This document shows positions 40,786-49,087 of a stretch of 64,000 nt of DNA, piece after piece. The stretch's first letter is position 1; each line of letters starts with the position of its first letter. The notes beneath the pieces were generated by a model. It was not told the origin of the DNA and did no database searches. It worked only from the letters and a program-made list of their open reading frames with translations. Made by a program: the position numbers and the translations under genes. Origin of the DNA: Deltaproteobacteria bacterium RIFOXYD12_FULL_56_24 (lineage in GTDB: Bacteria > Desulfobacterota > Desulfobulbia > Desulfobulbales > Desulfurivibrionaceae); NCBI GenBank assembly GCA_001799285.1, contig MGTD01000065.1, positions 42,549 through 106,548 on the forward strand. The letters are read 5' to 3'.

Positions 40786-42041
40786 CGAACCACCTCGCCA
40801 TTCTTGATTTCTCCGTTCATCTGCTCCGGGCGCAGATTCGGGTGCAGGGTGCATCCGGAGCCGATCACCATCCCGTCCAGGAGATGGTTATTCCAGCCGA
40901 CCACGGTAACCTTGTCAGCCTGCGGTGGCCCTGGCTCACCGATCCGCACCCTGGCTCCGAAGGTCACGTTAACATCGCTCACCACCGTGTTGAGAACGGC
41001 GCCATACCCCACCACATTATCGTAAAAGAGCACGGAATTTTTCACCTGCGCCCCTGACTTGACATGGACTCCGGGAAAGAGGATGGAGTTCTCCACCAGC
41101 CCCTCCACAATACAGCCATTGTAAACCAGACTGTTTTCGATGCTGGCGCCGGGCCCCGCCTTGAGAGGCTGGCAGTCCCGGACCGCCCGATGTTCCAGGT
41201 TGGTGCGGATACCCCACTCCTCAAGCGGAATCTTTGCAACCGGTCCCAGCAGATCCATGTTGGTCTGCCAGTATTCGGCAACGGTCCGGGTGTATCCCCA
41301 GTAGCCGTGAAACTTGAAGCCGTACACCCTCCGCTGGCTCGCCATGATCCGGGGCAGAATATCCCGACCAAACTCGAAGGAGTCATCTTCCCGGGCGTTG
41401 GCCCCCAGCACCTCATAGAGTACCGAAGGCTTGAAGCAGTACACGGTAAGCGAGGCCCAGTTGAAGCTGGGGTTGGCAGGTTTTTCCTGATACTGATGGA
41501 TACGGCCGCCTCGTTCGCCATCCTCGTCGTCGATCTCCGCAACCCCGAAACGGCTGGCCTCGGCCATGGGCACCTGTAGGCAGGCCATGGTCAGGTCGGC
41601 GTCTTTTTCGCGATGGTATTGCAGGATTTCCCGATAATCCATGTGGTAGACATGGTCGCCGGAAAGCACCAGGATGGTTTCCGGATCGTGGTACTGAACA
41701 AAATCGAGATTTTGATGGATGGCATCGGCCGAACCACGGTACCAGCTGCTCTGGCCTGAGCCTTGAGAAGGAGGCAGGATAAAAACGCCGCGGTGGCGGC
41801 CGATCATGTCCCAGGCAGTACCAACCCCGATATGGCTGATCAGGGAAAAACTCCGATACTGGCTGAGGATGGCGACCAGTTCCAGGCCCGAATGCATAAG
41901 ATTGCTCAGGGCAAAATCAATTATCCTGGCAAAGCCGCCAAAAGGGACCGCCGATTTGGGTCGATAGGCAGTGAGCACGTTGAGCTCGTCAACGCGGCCA
42001 CCGGCAAGGATCATGGCCAGAACCTTCGGTTTAAGTTTCAT
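40782..42041 (-). CDS. GlgC-like nucleotidyltransferase (second paralogue)
   Basis: A 419-residue homologue of the downstream GlgC with the same domains: N-terminal Rossmann part (SGDHVYHMDY, QEKPANPS) and beta-helix C-terminus. Its nucleotide loop is altered, AGGRVDELNVLTAYRPKSAV instead of GGxGxRL, so its specificity or catalytic role may differ; in other bacteria such pairs form hetero-oligomers with one regulatory subunit. ATG 42041 with AGGAA 5 nt upstream is preferred to an upstream ATG at 42104 whose extension crosses a dispersed hairpin. It overlaps glgC by 4 nt, so the two are co-translated. Confidence 0.85.
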   Translation of the reverse strand: MKLKPKVLAMILAGGRVDELNVLTAYRPKSAVPFGGFARIIDFALSNLMHSGLELVAILSQYRSFSLISHIGVGTAWDMIGRHRGVFILPPSQGSGQSSWYRGSADAIHQNLDFVQYHDPETILVLSGDHVYHMDYREILQYHREKDADLTMACLQVPMAEASRFGVAEIDDEDGERGGRIHQYQEKPANPSFNWASLTVYCFKPSVLYEVLGANAREDDSFEFGRDILPRIMASQRRVYGFKFHGYWGYTRTVAEYWQTNMDLLGPVAKIPLEEWGIRTNLEHRAVRDCQPLKAGPGASIENSLVYNGCIVEGLVENSILFPGVHVKSGAQVKNSVLFYDNVVGYGAVLNTVVSDVNVTFGARVRIGEPGPPQADKVTVVGWNNHLLDGMVIGSGCTLHPNLRPEQMNGEIKNGEVVR

Positions 42042-42083
42042 GAAATTCCTGAGGGAGAGGGAACGCCGTTCTCGCGGCATAAA

Positions 42084-42129
42084 GAGCCGTAACGAAGTGT
42101 TCAATAAACAACTCGTCCGTAACAGCTCA
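42084..42129. repeat. GAGCCGTAACGA dispersed hairpin
   Basis: GAGCCGTAACGA faces CGTCCGTAACAGCTC across about 18 nt, immediately upstream of the glgC-like gene. It is a more degenerate member of the family at 7583, 23421 and 43856. Confidence 0.6.
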
Positions 42130-42136
42130 TAAACTT

Positions 42137-42295
42137 ATAGTTAGTGTCCTTCCGAAAACGAGCAATTTCGTTCGAGTGCAAGGCGCAAGGAAGACGAAAA
42201 GGCGGAGCATACACGCGGTACGTGAGCATTTTTCGGCGACTGAGCAACGCAGCAATCGGGAGAAAGGGCCATTTCCGGATGGGCATTAGTTAGCT
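42137..42295. repeat. MITE-sized element with imperfect terminal repeats
   Basis: GTTAGTGTCCTTCCG at the left and CGGATGGGCATTAGTTAG at the right are imperfect inverted ends of a 159-bp block. Its interior (AGGCGCAAGGAAGACG, CGCGGTACGTGAGCA, CTGAGCAACGCAGCAA) looks like the conserved part of a dispersed intergenic repeat seen in other proteobacteria. Confidence 0.45.
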
Positions 42296-42299
42296 TCCG

Positions 42300-42541
42300 G
42301 ATGCAAGACCATTATGAAAAGGGTTGCGCCAAAAAGCAAGCACAGGAATTGGGGGAGGAAAGAAAAATTTCCAAGCGGCTACCTAACCCGGGCACCCGGG
42401 AAACGATCGCCTTGGTGACGAATGCGCGGAAGAGACCGGCGAAGTGTGCTGTGCCCCGAGCGGACCGATGACAGCCAAGCGAGACGGGAAAGCAGATAAG
42501 CGAGCGTGCGAGACTTCGGAGTACCTACAGAAAATCGCTTC
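42300..42541. other. Unassigned, possibly structured RNA region
   Basis: About 240 bp without a supported frame. The plus strand is rich in purine-capped short helices (ACCCGGGCACCCGGG, GAGACCGGCG, AAGCAGATAAGCGAGCG) and resembles domain I of a group II intron 5' end or another folded RNA. I cannot match it to RNase P, tmRNA, SRP or a riboswitch class, and no intron protein or 3' end follows. Confidence 0.3.
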
Positions 42542-43585
42542 CTATTGCAGGTATTTAGTGGTGAGACGCATCAGGGTTCTGGTGGAAAAATCCTGCATCT
42601 CAAGCGGCAGATTTCGCAGCGGCACCTCGGCCCGGGCTGTTTCCCGGTGCCCGCCGGCCGAGCCGATCGCCTGAAACATCTTCTCCGCCAACCGGCCGGC
42701 ATTTTTTTTGTAGCCGTCGCAGCGGAAGATGACCACCAGTTTGTCGTTATGCAGGCCGGAGACAAGAACCCAGGCGATATCGTGAACCTGGTTCAGAAAG
42801 TCGGCAATGAGTACCAGCATATCCGGGCTGGGCACCCTGCCGAGATGGGCATAGAGCCGCTGCTTGCTCACCTTCATCTCGTTGAGGGCGGTTTTGAAAT
42901 AGTTCAACTCGGAACGGCGGAAGGAGGATTGCTCTATCTTGCGGACCAGATTCTGGTTGGCGATATTGAAAAGATAGCGGAAGGAAATGGCATCCGCCAG
43001 GGTGGCTTTTTTCTCAAAATTCTTGGTATCCACCTTGATCGCGTAAAAAAGGGCGGTGGCCAGAGCCACCGAGGGCTTCAGGCCGGCAGCCCGCAGGTAT
43101 TCAACGAGCATGGAAGCGGTGGCGCCGAAGTCCTTGCGGATATCGACAAAAGGCGAAACCCAGCCTTTGGTGGCAGGGTGGTGGTCGATAACCACATCGA
43201 AAGTGATATTCTCGAAACAAGGTAGATGACAAGGCTGGGAATCGAGCATCACTTTTTTAGTGAAATCCCCGACTTTAATCGTATGCAGACGTTCCATGGG
43301 AATCTTCAGCAGATCCACCATGACCACGTTGTTGAGCCGCCTGATCTCATTGGGATAGGCGATGGTGACTCCTCTCACCCGGTAACGGAGCAAACGCTTC
43401 AGGGCCATGGCGCTGGCAATGGCGTCCGGGTCGGCATTGATGACCACCAAAACCTGATCTTCCTTGCCAAAAAGAGATAACAGCTCAAGCAACCGCTCCT
43501 TGGCGCTTTTCTTTTTGTTGGACACCAGTTTTTTGGGAGCTTCAAGGTTTCCCTTCCCGTTCATACCCTCATTCCCTCCGCCCAT
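42542..43585 (-). CDS. DHH/DHHA1-family phosphoesterase
   Basis: A 347-residue protein of the NrnA/RecJ-like DHH superfamily. VLVVINADPDAIASAMALKR (metal-binding D-x-D, about residue 50), VMVDL, the DHH motif VVIDHHPATKG (about 134) and GATASMLVEYL make up the DHH domain. GGHRETARAEVPL near the end is the DHHA1 signature. Such enzymes degrade nanoRNA, pAp or cyclic dinucleotides; the exact substrate is not shown. With c-di-GMP and cyclic-nucleotide enzymes elsewhere in the window, a dinucleotide role is possible. It is a single leftward gene flanked by repeats. Confidence 0.85.
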   Translation of the reverse strand: MGGGNEGMNGKGNLEAPKKLVSNKKKSAKERLLELLSLFGKEDQVLVVINADPDAIASAMALKRLLRYRVRGVTIAYPNEIRRLNNVVMVDLLKIPMERLHTIKVGDFTKKVMLDSQPCHLPCFENITFDVVIDHHPATKGWVSPFVDIRKDFGATASMLVEYLRAAGLKPSVALATALFYAIKVDTKNFEKKATLADAISFRYLFNIANQNLVRKIEQSSFRRSELNYFKTALNEMKVSKQRLYAHLGRVPSPDMLVLIADFLNQVHDIAWVLVSGLHNDKLVVIFRCDGYKKNAGRLAEKMFQAIGSAGGHRETARAEVPLRNLPLEMQDFSTRTLMRLTTKYLQ

Positions 43586-43661
43586 AAAAACAGGCCGAAA
43601 CCGGCCTTGCGTCAGTCGTAACCATCCAAATCAAAGCCGAAAATGGCCAATAACACTGACC

Positions 43662-43768
43662 GTAACTGTTCGGCAGTGCCGTAGCTGCTAGGCAGAAGCC
43701 TGCGATGTGTGCTGGTGCACATGAGCCAGGCTGATAACAACGCAGATGCGGTGCTGCCGGACAGTTAC
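43662..43768. repeat. GTAAC-family palindromic repeat (copy 5)
   Basis: A 107-bp element: GTAACTGTTCGGCAG at the left, CTGCCGGACAGTTAC at the right. It has internal CAGTGCCGTAGCTGC and GCAGATGCGGTGC, and the central hairpin TGTGCTGGTGCACA (43708-43721). It lies in the 43586-44020 gap between two leftward genes. Confidence 0.85.
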
Positions 43769-43855
43769 GGAGACAACCGATGCCCTATAACACATGCCGA
43801 AATAAGCCGCCGTTAAAAAAATAACCATAACATTAAAATACCGTCACCGGCATAA

Positions 43856-43889
43856 GGAGCCGTAACGAAATATTTCGTAACGGCTCCTA
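43856..43889. repeat. Tight AGGAGCCGTAACGA palindrome
   Basis: AGGAGCCGTAACGAAAT is followed directly by ATTTCGTAACGGCTCCT: 34 bp, 16 of 17 pairs. This is the shortest and cleanest member of the GAGCCGTAACGA family. Confidence 0.8.
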
Positions 43890-44020
43890 AATTTGTTGAA
43901 ATCGCAAAAAGCCGCGATTACAACGGTTGTCGCTTTGTAACTCTTTGATTTTGTTTTACGGACCTGGACCTTTTTCCATTTTTACGAGTTCATCAAATTT
44001 CAAAGGTTGCCTTTCAGTGC

Positions 44021-45574
44021 TTATTCCCCGGCAAAGAACGGAACCGAGGGAAACAGGGCATGGTCGGTGTGGGGAATAAAGCGGGAGCCGGAAAAACGAA
44101 GCATGAACTCCTGGTTGACGTTCAATTCGATATAGGTGATTTTCCCGGCCAGTTGCAGGCTGCGTTCCCGCGCCTGACTTTCGAGCAGAATCAGCTGAGC
44201 GCCGCGCAGGGAGCTGTTGCCCACCGGCTCATAGATGGCAAGGGGCAGATCGGGCAGCATCCCAAGAACAACGGCCTGCCTGGGCGAGATATGCCGACCG
44301 AAGGCCCCGGCCACATAAATGCGGTGCAGGTCGGCAAAGGCGACGCCCACCTGGTTGGCCAGGGTGGTTAGAATGGCATACATGGCCGCCTTGGAACGCA
44401 TGAGCGCATCGAGATCCACCTGGCCCAAAACCACCGGCCGGCCGTCCGCCGAATCCTTACCCGCTACCACCACGAACTGCCGGCCTTCCTTTCCCTCAAT
44501 CAGCCGCTCTCCGGCAGCCTGGGGCCGGAACTTGCCCCGGATATCAATCTGCCGGGTCAGATAGAGTTCGGCCACCAGATCGATGAGTCCGGAACCGCAA
44601 AGCCCCTTGGCCTTGCCGTTGCCGATGGTTTGATAACGGATGTCCCCGCTTACCGGGTCGATCTGCACATGCTCGATGGCGCCGGGGCCTGCCCGCATCC
44701 CCATCCGAGCCACGCCGCCCTCCAGGGCCGGACCTGCCGCCCCGGCGCAGGCGATGAGCCACTCCCGGTTGCCGACAATCACCTCGGCATTGGTGCCCAC
44801 ATCAATGAGCATGCAGGTCTCCGCCTGCTGATCCAGGCCGCTGGCCAGCAGCCCGGAGATCAAATCTCCGCCGAAATAGCTGCCCACGCTGGGCAGCAAC
44901 CAAACCACCGCGGCCGGATGGATGGCCAGCTTGAGTTCTCCGGCCAGACAGGGGTCCGGGGCGTTGACCATGGGGATGTATGGCTCGCGACAAAGATGGT
45001 GGGGATTAATATTGAGGAAAAAATGAACCATACTGGTGTTGCCGGACACCGAAAGCGCCCGAATCTCGGTCTGCGCCAGGCCACCACTTCGGGCCAGCTC
45101 CCCCGCCAGCTCATTGACCGAGCCGATTATCGCCTGGTGCAGCTCGGCCAGGCCATCGCCTTTGCCGGCATAATGGATGCGAGTGAGAATATCGGCCCCG
45201 TAGCGGATCTGGCCGTTTTCCCGGTCGGCTCGGGCCAGGGTTGCGCCGGTTGTCAGATCAAGCAGGGTTGCTTCAAGATGGGTGGTCCCCAGGTCAAGGG
45301 CCATTCCGACAAGAACCGGCGGCAGCTGGGGGAGAAAATCTACCAGGACCGGACCGCCCGCCAGCTCATTGACAATGGCGGCGCCGGTAAAGCCTGCGGC
45401 ACGGAACCGCTTGGCCACCTTGCTCAGCCGCTGGTAAGGTACCAGCGGCATACTCCCGTTCAGCTTAGGGGCAAGGGCCTTTTTTAACCGGTCGATATCG
45501 CCGGTGTTGTCACCAATAGTGGGAGGAGGCGCGGCCACTGCAATGGCGCGCACCAGGGGGGTCAGCATCAGCAA
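44021..45574 (-). CDS. RACo-like ASKHA-domain protein without its ferredoxin domain
   Basis: A 517-residue member of the DUF4445/RACo family, ATP-dependent activators that reduce the cobalt of corrinoid proteins. GMALDLGTTHLEATLLDLTT is the phosphate-1 motif (about residue 88). SVSGNTSMVHFFL, LIDVGTNAEVIVGN, CAGAAGPALEGG and YVAGAFGRHI are the other ASKHA motifs. Known RACo proteins start with a [2Fe-2S] domain; here the first 85 residues have no cysteine, so electrons must come from a separate protein. The ferredoxin at 16008 has the matching ligand pattern. No corrinoid protein or methyltransferase gene is adjacent. Confidence 0.85.
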   Translation of the reverse strand: MLMLTPLVRAIAVAAPPPTIGDNTGDIDRLKKALAPKLNGSMPLVPYQRLSKVAKRFRAAGFTGAAIVNELAGGPVLVDFLPQLPPVLVGMALDLGTTHLEATLLDLTTGATLARADRENGQIRYGADILTRIHYAGKGDGLAELHQAIIGSVNELAGELARSGGLAQTEIRALSVSGNTSMVHFFLNINPHHLCREPYIPMVNAPDPCLAGELKLAIHPAAVVWLLPSVGSYFGGDLISGLLASGLDQQAETCMLIDVGTNAEVIVGNREWLIACAGAAGPALEGGVARMGMRAGPGAIEHVQIDPVSGDIRYQTIGNGKAKGLCGSGLIDLVAELYLTRQIDIRGKFRPQAAGERLIEGKEGRQFVVVAGKDSADGRPVVLGQVDLDALMRSKAAMYAILTTLANQVGVAFADLHRIYVAGAFGRHISPRQAVVLGMLPDLPLAIYEPVGNSSLRGAQLILLESQARERSLQLAGKITYIELNVNQEFMLRFSGSRFIPHTDHALFPSVPFFAGE

Positions 45575-45655
45575 ACTCCACGAATATTCACGATATCAAC
45601 GGCAACCTGCCCGGCATACTATGCCGCCTACCGGGAAAAGTCCCTAAAAAAATGG

Positions 45656-45758
45656 GTAACCGTTCAGCAGCACCACATCTTCGGATGATCGGCCCGGCTT
45701 ACGTACACGAGGTACGCAGCGCCGATCATCCAAATCTGCGGCACTGCCGAATGGTTAC
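45656..45758. repeat. GTAAC-family palindromic repeat (copy 6)
   Basis: A 103-bp element: GTAACCGTTCAGCAG at the left and CTGCCGAATGGTTAC at the right. It has CACCACATCTTC and AAATCTGCGGCAC inside and the central hairpin CGTAC-ACGAG-GTACG. A further GTGCACGGTTAC piece follows at 45794-45805. Confidence 0.85.
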
Positions 45759-45920
45759 AGTCCGGCGGTTATTGGTGCTTTGGTGACCGAACCGGTGCAC
45801 GGTTACAGAAATGGGCCGGTCAGCCCCCAAGCGCATCAGAACCGCGGCAGGCTTGACGTTCAGGATGACCAATGGTAAAGAGCCAGATCAGGGTCGGAAA
45901 TTATTAATAGCCTCAGGCCT

Positions 45921-46026
45921 GTAACTGTTCAGCAGTGCCGCATATGCGCGACAGAGGCCTGAGAGCTATACATCGGTATGCGTTCAGACCGAGAACAAAG
46001 CAGATGCGGTGCTGCTGGACAGTTAC
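45921..46026. repeat. GTAAC-family palindromic repeat (copy 7) abutting lptF
   Basis: A 106-bp element: GTAACTGTTCAGCAG at the left, CTGCTGGACAGTTAC at the right, with CAGTGCCGCATATGCG and AGCAGATGCGGTG inside and a central ATAC-ATCG-GTAT hairpin. Its right end lies 4 bp before the lptF ATG, and the only purine-rich bases upstream of that ATG belong to the element. Confidence 0.88.
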
Positions 46027-46030
46027 AACC

Positions 46031-47224
46031 ATGCCTCTGTTGCTCTACACCTATCTCGCCACCGAGATCCTGGCCCCGTTTTTCGCCAGCTTTCTCATCA
46101 TCAACGCCATCCTCTTTCTGGGCCGGCTTGTTCCCCTGCTCAACGTGATTTTCGACTTCGGCATCCCTGCCGGTGATTTCTTCCGTCTTTGCGCCTACAT
46201 GCTGCCCAAGCTGATGATGTTTTCCATCCCCATGGCCAGCATGACCGCAGTCATTGTCGCGATAACCAGGATGGTGAACGACAAGGAGATCATGGCTCTC
46301 AAGGCCTCCGGCATCGGCCTGCTCCGTCTGCTGCCGCCGGTGCTCGTCATCGCCCTGACCACCTCCCTGCTCACCTATTTTTCCGCCGTCACCCTGATTC
46401 CTCAGGGCACTCTGGCCATGAAAACTCTTTTTTTGCAAATGGCCAAGGAAAAAATCGACAAGGGTATCCAGGCCGGGCAGTTCAGCGAAGGACTCGCCAA
46501 TGTTGTGCTGTATATCAAGGCGGTTGATCAGGAAACCCGGCAATGGCAGGGGGTGTATGTTTCCGACCTGCGCCACGGCGACACTCCTCTTACCATTGTC
46601 GCCAAAACCGGCAGCCTTGCCACCCAGCCCGAAAACATGCTGATCACTCTTACCCTGACCGACGGCACACTGCACCGCGCCAGCGGGGATATCACCCAGA
46701 CCATCCGTTTTGACCGCTACCAGATCAACCTGCCCATCAAGACCCCCGCCGAAATAGCCGGCACCTCCGTTACCGAGGTCGGGAAAAACGGCCTGAATCA
46801 GAGGCAGCTGCTGGAACAGGCAGCAAGCCATGGCCCCAAAAGCAGCCTCGGCCTGAGTATGCTCATTGAGTACCATACCCGCATGGCCTTGCCGGCGGGC
46901 GGCCTCATCCTGACCATCCTGGGGTTGCCCCTGGCCATCCTGGCTCTGCCTGGGAGGAGACCGTTGGGCGTGCCGCTGGGCCTGTTGTTTTTTGTCCTCT
47001 ACTATATCCTGTTCACCGCCGGTAGGGCCAGCACGGAAAGCGGCCAGCTGCCGGTCGCTCTCGGCATCTGGCTGCCCAATATCCTGCTCGCTTTTTTCAC
47101 CGCCCTCCTCACCAGACAGGTGGCAAACGAGACTGCCCCGCTCTTCCTTGCCCGATTTGGCGAGCCGGTCCTGGCCTTGCTTGCCAGGCTTCCGGGAAGC
47201 AAAGCCGGAGGAAAACAGCGATGA
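46031..47224 (+). CDS. lptF: LPS export ABC transporter permease LptF
   Basis: A 397-residue permease of the LptB2FG complex that pulls lipopolysaccharide from the inner membrane. Three N-terminal helices (APFFASFLIINAILFLGRLV first) and three C-terminal ones (about 275-370) bracket a periplasmic jellyroll domain. RMVNDKEIMALKASGIG is the coupling helix for LptB. The frame remains open upstream through the palindromic repeat to 45935, but ATG 46031 fits the family N-terminus. It has no good ribosome site other than GGAC from the repeat. lptG follows with a 4-nt overlap; lptB is not in the window. Confidence 0.92.
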   Translation: MPLLLYTYLATEILAPFFASFLIINAILFLGRLVPLLNVIFDFGIPAGDFFRLCAYMLPKLMMFSIPMASMTAVIVAITRMVNDKEIMALKASGIGLLRLLPPVLVIALTTSLLTYFSAVTLIPQGTLAMKTLFLQMAKEKIDKGIQAGQFSEGLANVVLYIKAVDQETRQWQGVYVSDLRHGDTPLTIVAKTGSLATQPENMLITLTLTDGTLHRASGDITQTIRFDRYQINLPIKTPAEIAGTSVTEVGKNGLNQRQLLEQAASHGPKSSLGLSMLIEYHTRMALPAGGLILTILGLPLAILALPGRRPLGVPLGLLFFVLYYILFTAGRASTESGQLPVALGIWLPNILLAFFTALLTRQVANETAPLFLARFGEPVLALLARLPGSKAGGKQR

Positions 47225-48297
47225 AACTGCTGGACCGCTACCTCATGACCCAGTTCGCCAAGAATCTGGCTCTGGTCATCTGTTCCCTGATCGCCATCTA
47301 TCTGCTGGTCGATTTTTTTGAACGGGTGGACAACTTCCTGGAAGCAAAAAAAACCATCGGCCTGGCAATCAAATACCTGCTGCTCAAGCTGCCATTCATG
47401 TATGTCCAACTGATCCCGGTCTGTCTCCTGTTGGCCGGAGTTATCACTCTGGGGGTACTCAACCACCATCTTGAATACATGGCCCTCATGGCCGGCGGAA
47501 TCAGTGTTATCCGCATCATCCGCCCCCTGCTGGTTGCGGCAGCCCTCTTCACCCTGCTCACCGTGGCCATCGGCCAATGGGTGCTGCCCGCCACTACTGC
47601 GGCAACCAACCGGATCTGGTACGAAGAAGTAAATCACAAGATTCCTCAGGGCATTCTCCGGGACGGCCGCACCTATTTTCGAGGCCGGGAGGGAATTTTC
47701 TCCTTTGTCCGCCCCAATCCTCAAAAAAATGAATTCCGCAATTTCTCCTTCGCCGCCTTTGATTCCGAACAAGGCCTGACAACCCTGCTCACCGCCGAAA
47801 GCGCCACCTGGGAAGGCGGGACCTGGCTACTGCTGAACGGTCAGCGGAAAGAACGCGCTGCGAATGGCTCCTTGTCGGTAAAGCTCTTCAAGACGCTCTC
47901 CCAACCCTTTGCCCAGCAGCCGGAAGAGTTTTTTGTCCCGCCCTACAAAATCGAAGAACTCTCCTACAGCAAGCTTCTGCGCCAGGCCATGGACAGCATG
48001 GCTCCAAGCCATGAGTCGCTGCTGGAATTTCACCGCCGGTTCTCCTACGTCTTTCTGGGCATTCCCCTGCTTCTCCTGGGGATTCCGGTGCTGCTTTCCG
48101 TGCATCAAGCCGGGGGCCGCGACCTGGCTTATGCCATCCCGGCCAGCTGCGGCATGGCCTTTGCCGCCTGGGGCGCCTGGAGCGCCACGCAAGCCCTGGC
48201 CAGGACCGCTATCCTGCCGCCCAGCCTCGCCTCCTGGTCCATTCACGTGCTGGCCATAGCCCTTGGCTGCTTTCTTTTAAAACGGCACAACCAGTAA
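47221..48297 (+). CDS. lptG: LPS export ABC transporter permease LptG
   Basis: A 358-residue partner of LptF with the same six-helix plus jellyroll plan. LDRYLMTQFAKNLALVICSL is the characteristic N-terminus, MALMAGGISVIRIIRPLL is the coupling region, and the last 80 residues hold the closing helices (YVFLGIPLLLLGIPVLLS). It overlaps lptF by 4 nt (ATGA) and is co-translated with it. The next gene begins 10 nt downstream. Confidence 0.92.
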   Translation: MKLLDRYLMTQFAKNLALVICSLIAIYLLVDFFERVDNFLEAKKTIGLAIKYLLLKLPFMYVQLIPVCLLLAGVITLGVLNHHLEYMALMAGGISVIRIIRPLLVAAALFTLLTVAIGQWVLPATTAATNRIWYEEVNHKIPQGILRDGRTYFRGREGIFSFVRPNPQKNEFRNFSFAAFDSEQGLTTLLTAESATWEGGTWLLLNGQRKERAANGSLSVKLFKTLSQPFAQQPEEFFVPPYKIEELSYSKLLRQAMDSMAPSHESLLEFHRRFSYVFLGIPLLLLGIPVLLSVHQAGGRDLAYAIPASCGMAFAAWGAWSATQALARTAILPPSLASWSIHVLAIALGCFLLKRHNQ

Positions 48298-48307
48298 CAT
48301 CCTGAAT

Positions 48308-49087
48308 ATGAACTTCGATCCCCCACCCTCAATCGCCACCCTCAGCCGCTTTCGCAAGATCGGTATCATCGGCGTTCCGCCCCTGGAGGTGATCCGAGGG
48401 GCCAACGAGCACGGTTTGCTCATCCATGATCTGGACGAGCCTCTGGTCCGGGAGGATCTTGAGGCGGCCAGCCCCTTTCTTCCCAGGGTATACTGCGCCA
48501 TCCTCCGCACCGCCGTGGTCAACGCCCTGCACCTGGAGCTGGACGCCATCTATGCCGACACCGGCCCCGGCAAGTGCGACTGCGCCCTACACACCGCCAC
48601 GATTCTGGCCGAGGCCCTGCCCATTCCGGTGATCCGCACCAGGAACATGGACAGCGTGGCCTTCGGCACCCCGCTCTGCCAAGCCAGGCTCCCCCTGATC
48701 GAGCGGATGCTGGCCATCACCGCCGGGGTCAAATCCGCGGCCCCCTATCAGAACCAGCCGCCGCCCTGTGCGCCAACCGCCGGGTTCTGGGGGGTGCCGC
48801 CCCGGGATTTCTCCATTCTCGGGCTGTTCCCGGAAACCACTCACCTCTACGGCTGGGCCCGCTGCATGGAAAACAAGACCCCGGCCGACCACGATCTGGA
48901 GGCCCGGTTCAACCCCGAAGTGCCCACAGTGTTCTTTGCCCAGTCCTTTTGCGCGAAAACCGCCCTGGCCCGCTATCTGGCGAAAAAACATCCCCATGCT
49001 CTTTACCTCGATGTGGATGTACATACCACCAGCAGCGCCCGGGCCAAGGTGCAGGCTTTTCTTGAACTTTCCGGAGTCAAATCATGA
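48308..49087 (+). CDS. Uncharacterised cysteine-containing partner of an ASKHA protein
   Basis: A 259-residue soluble protein that I do not recognise. It has an N-terminal Rossmann-like start (IGIIGVPPLEVIRGA), several well-separated cysteines (CAILRTAVV, GKCDCALH, PLCQARLP, WARCMEN, SFCAKTALARY) and ends with a Lys-rich helix and TTSSARAKVQ. The cysteine spread could hold an Fe-S cluster. Its stop overlaps the following ASKHA gene by 4 nt. That fixed pairing resembles 2-hydroxyacyl-CoA dehydratase components and their activators, but sequence similarity is not evident. It follows lptG closely, so it may share that transcript. Confidence 0.7.
   Translation: MNFDPPPSIATLSRFRKIGIIGVPPLEVIRGANEHGLLIHDLDEPLVREDLEAASPFLPRVYCAILRTAVVNALHLELDAIYADTGPGKCDCALHTATILAEALPIPVIRTRNMDSVAFGTPLCQARLPLIERMLAITAGVKSAAPYQNQPPPCAPTAGFWGVPPRDFSILGLFPETTHLYGWARCMENKTPADHDLEARFNPEVPTVFFAQSFCAKTALARYLAKKHPHALYLDVDVHTTSSARAKVQAFLELSGVKS

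Noticed and set aside
43662..46026. GTAAC repeats as integron attC sites
   Set aside because: Size and palindromy are similar, but the core does not match the RYYYAAC/GTTRRRY ends, no integrase is seen, and copies do not form a cassette array.
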